Below, piece after piece: positions 14,026 to 14,261 of a DNA stretch of 14,261 nt (position 1 is its first letter; every line of letters begins with the position of its first letter). Both the position numbers and the translations under genes were made by a program. The notes below the pieces were generated by a model. It saw nothing but the letters and a program-made list of their open reading frames with translations. It was not told where the DNA came from and did no database searches. This DNA is from Sphingobium sp. CCH11-B1 (GTDB taxonomy: Bacteria; Pseudomonadota; Alphaproteobacteria; Sphingomonadales; Sphingomonadaceae): assembly GCF_001556865.1 (NCBI RefSeq), contig NZ_LSJY01000005.1, positions 1 to 14,261 on the forward strand, written 5' to 3'.

Positions 14026-14261
14026 ATGTAAATCAACATCATAATCCTTTCGATCGTCTTGCTGACGATCGACCGGTGGCTGCGATGCCACCCCACCCGA
14101 CGGAAGGAGTCGGGGCGGAAGGGGGTCTCCAAGGTTTGCCGCGTTCCGGCGGTTGGCCTCAGAGCAGGAGACCTGAAATGTACCGAATGCGGCCCGTCAG
14201 CCGCAGGTGTGCAGGGCGGTGACAAAACCAGCCACTGGAACGCCAGCGAAGTGCTGAGCGT
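14026..14261 (+). pseudogene. Open frame after traU with stop at codon 2 (truncated by window edge)
   Basis: The ATG at 14026 has AGAAAGGA at an ideal 7-nt spacing, but its next codon is TAA (14029-14031). Past that stop the same frame is open for 76 codons to the window edge. It encodes a plausible N-terminus: a short hydrophobic stretch INIIILSIVLLTI, then WLRCHPTRRKESGRKG, a Cys-containing part KVCRV and KCTECGPS, and onward. Third positions are GC-rich as in the neighbours. No other good start is seen; a TTG at 14059 has no ribosome-binding site. Explanations: a nonsense mutation, a sequencing error, or a non-standard start. A competing frame from ATG 14022 gives 66 residues to 14222 but has only 3 nt to the ribosome-binding site. 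I cannot name the product. Confidence 0.4.
14050..14092 (+). repeat. Two consecutive hairpins after traU
   Basis: TCGATCGTC (14050-14058) and GACGATCGA (14064-14072) form a perfect 9-bp stem with loop TTGCT. GGTGGC (14075-14080) and GCCACC (14087-14092) form a perfect 6-bp stem with loop TGCGAT. They start 46 bp after the traU stop. No U-tract follows, so they are not a standard intrinsic terminator. They could attenuate or stabilise the operon transcript, or simply lie inside a coding frame. Confidence 0.45.

Noticed and set aside
14022..14222. 66-residue frame starting at ATG 14022
   Set aside because: The ribosome-binding site is only 3 nt away and the translation (Arg/Pro-rich) looks like an out-of-frame reading of the longer open frame; kept only as an alternative.
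1..14261. CRISPR arrays, tRNA/rRNA genes, insertion sequences
   Set aside because: No regularly spaced repeats, no tRNA-like fold noticed, no transposase frame or terminal inverted repeats seen.

Overview
The window is high-G+C DNA that reads as the mating-pair-formation region of an F-type (MPF-F) conjugation system. Gene content, G+C bias and tight ATGA/GTGA/TGATG gene coupling suggest an alphaproteobacterial plasmid or integrative element. A sphingomonad megaplasmid is my best guess, but it rests on general resemblance and not on any search.

Layout: (1) 195-1139, plus strand: a secreted lytic transglycosylase that would open peptidoglycan for the channel. (2) 1195-2095, minus strand: two small putative DNA-binding proteins, an Xre-type helix-turn-helix protein and a 91-residue protein with a ribbon-helix-helix-like pattern. 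(3) 2096-2626: a gene-poor divergent control region with two TGCCCC/GGGGCA inverted repeats whose centres lie about three helical turns apart, followed by a GC-rich structured stretch. (4) 2627-14004, plus strand: one nearly gapless operon, traA-traL-traE-traK-traB-dsbC-traV-traC-(118 aa unknown)-trbI-traF(S26 peptidase)-traW-(89 aa unknown)-traU. (5) 14005-14261: two small hairpins and a reading frame that stays open to the window edge but lacks a usable start; its best ATG is followed at once by TAA.

How the genes fit together: TraA is the pilin precursor. TraL and TraE are small inner-membrane pilus assembly proteins. TraK (secretin-like), TraV (outer-membrane lipoprotein) and TraB (VirB10-like) form the envelope-spanning core. 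TraC is the VirB4-like ATPase. TrbI, TraW and TraU act in pilus assembly and in the periplasm. The DsbC-like protein probably handles disulfides in Cys-rich substrates such as TraU. The S26 peptidase of the RP4-TraF type is a candidate pilin-processing enzyme. The core machinery is familiar. The less familiar parts are the control region with its two divergent regulators, the two unnamed small membrane proteins placed at fixed points among core genes, the enlarged TraV and TrbI tails, and the broken or unusually started frame after traU.
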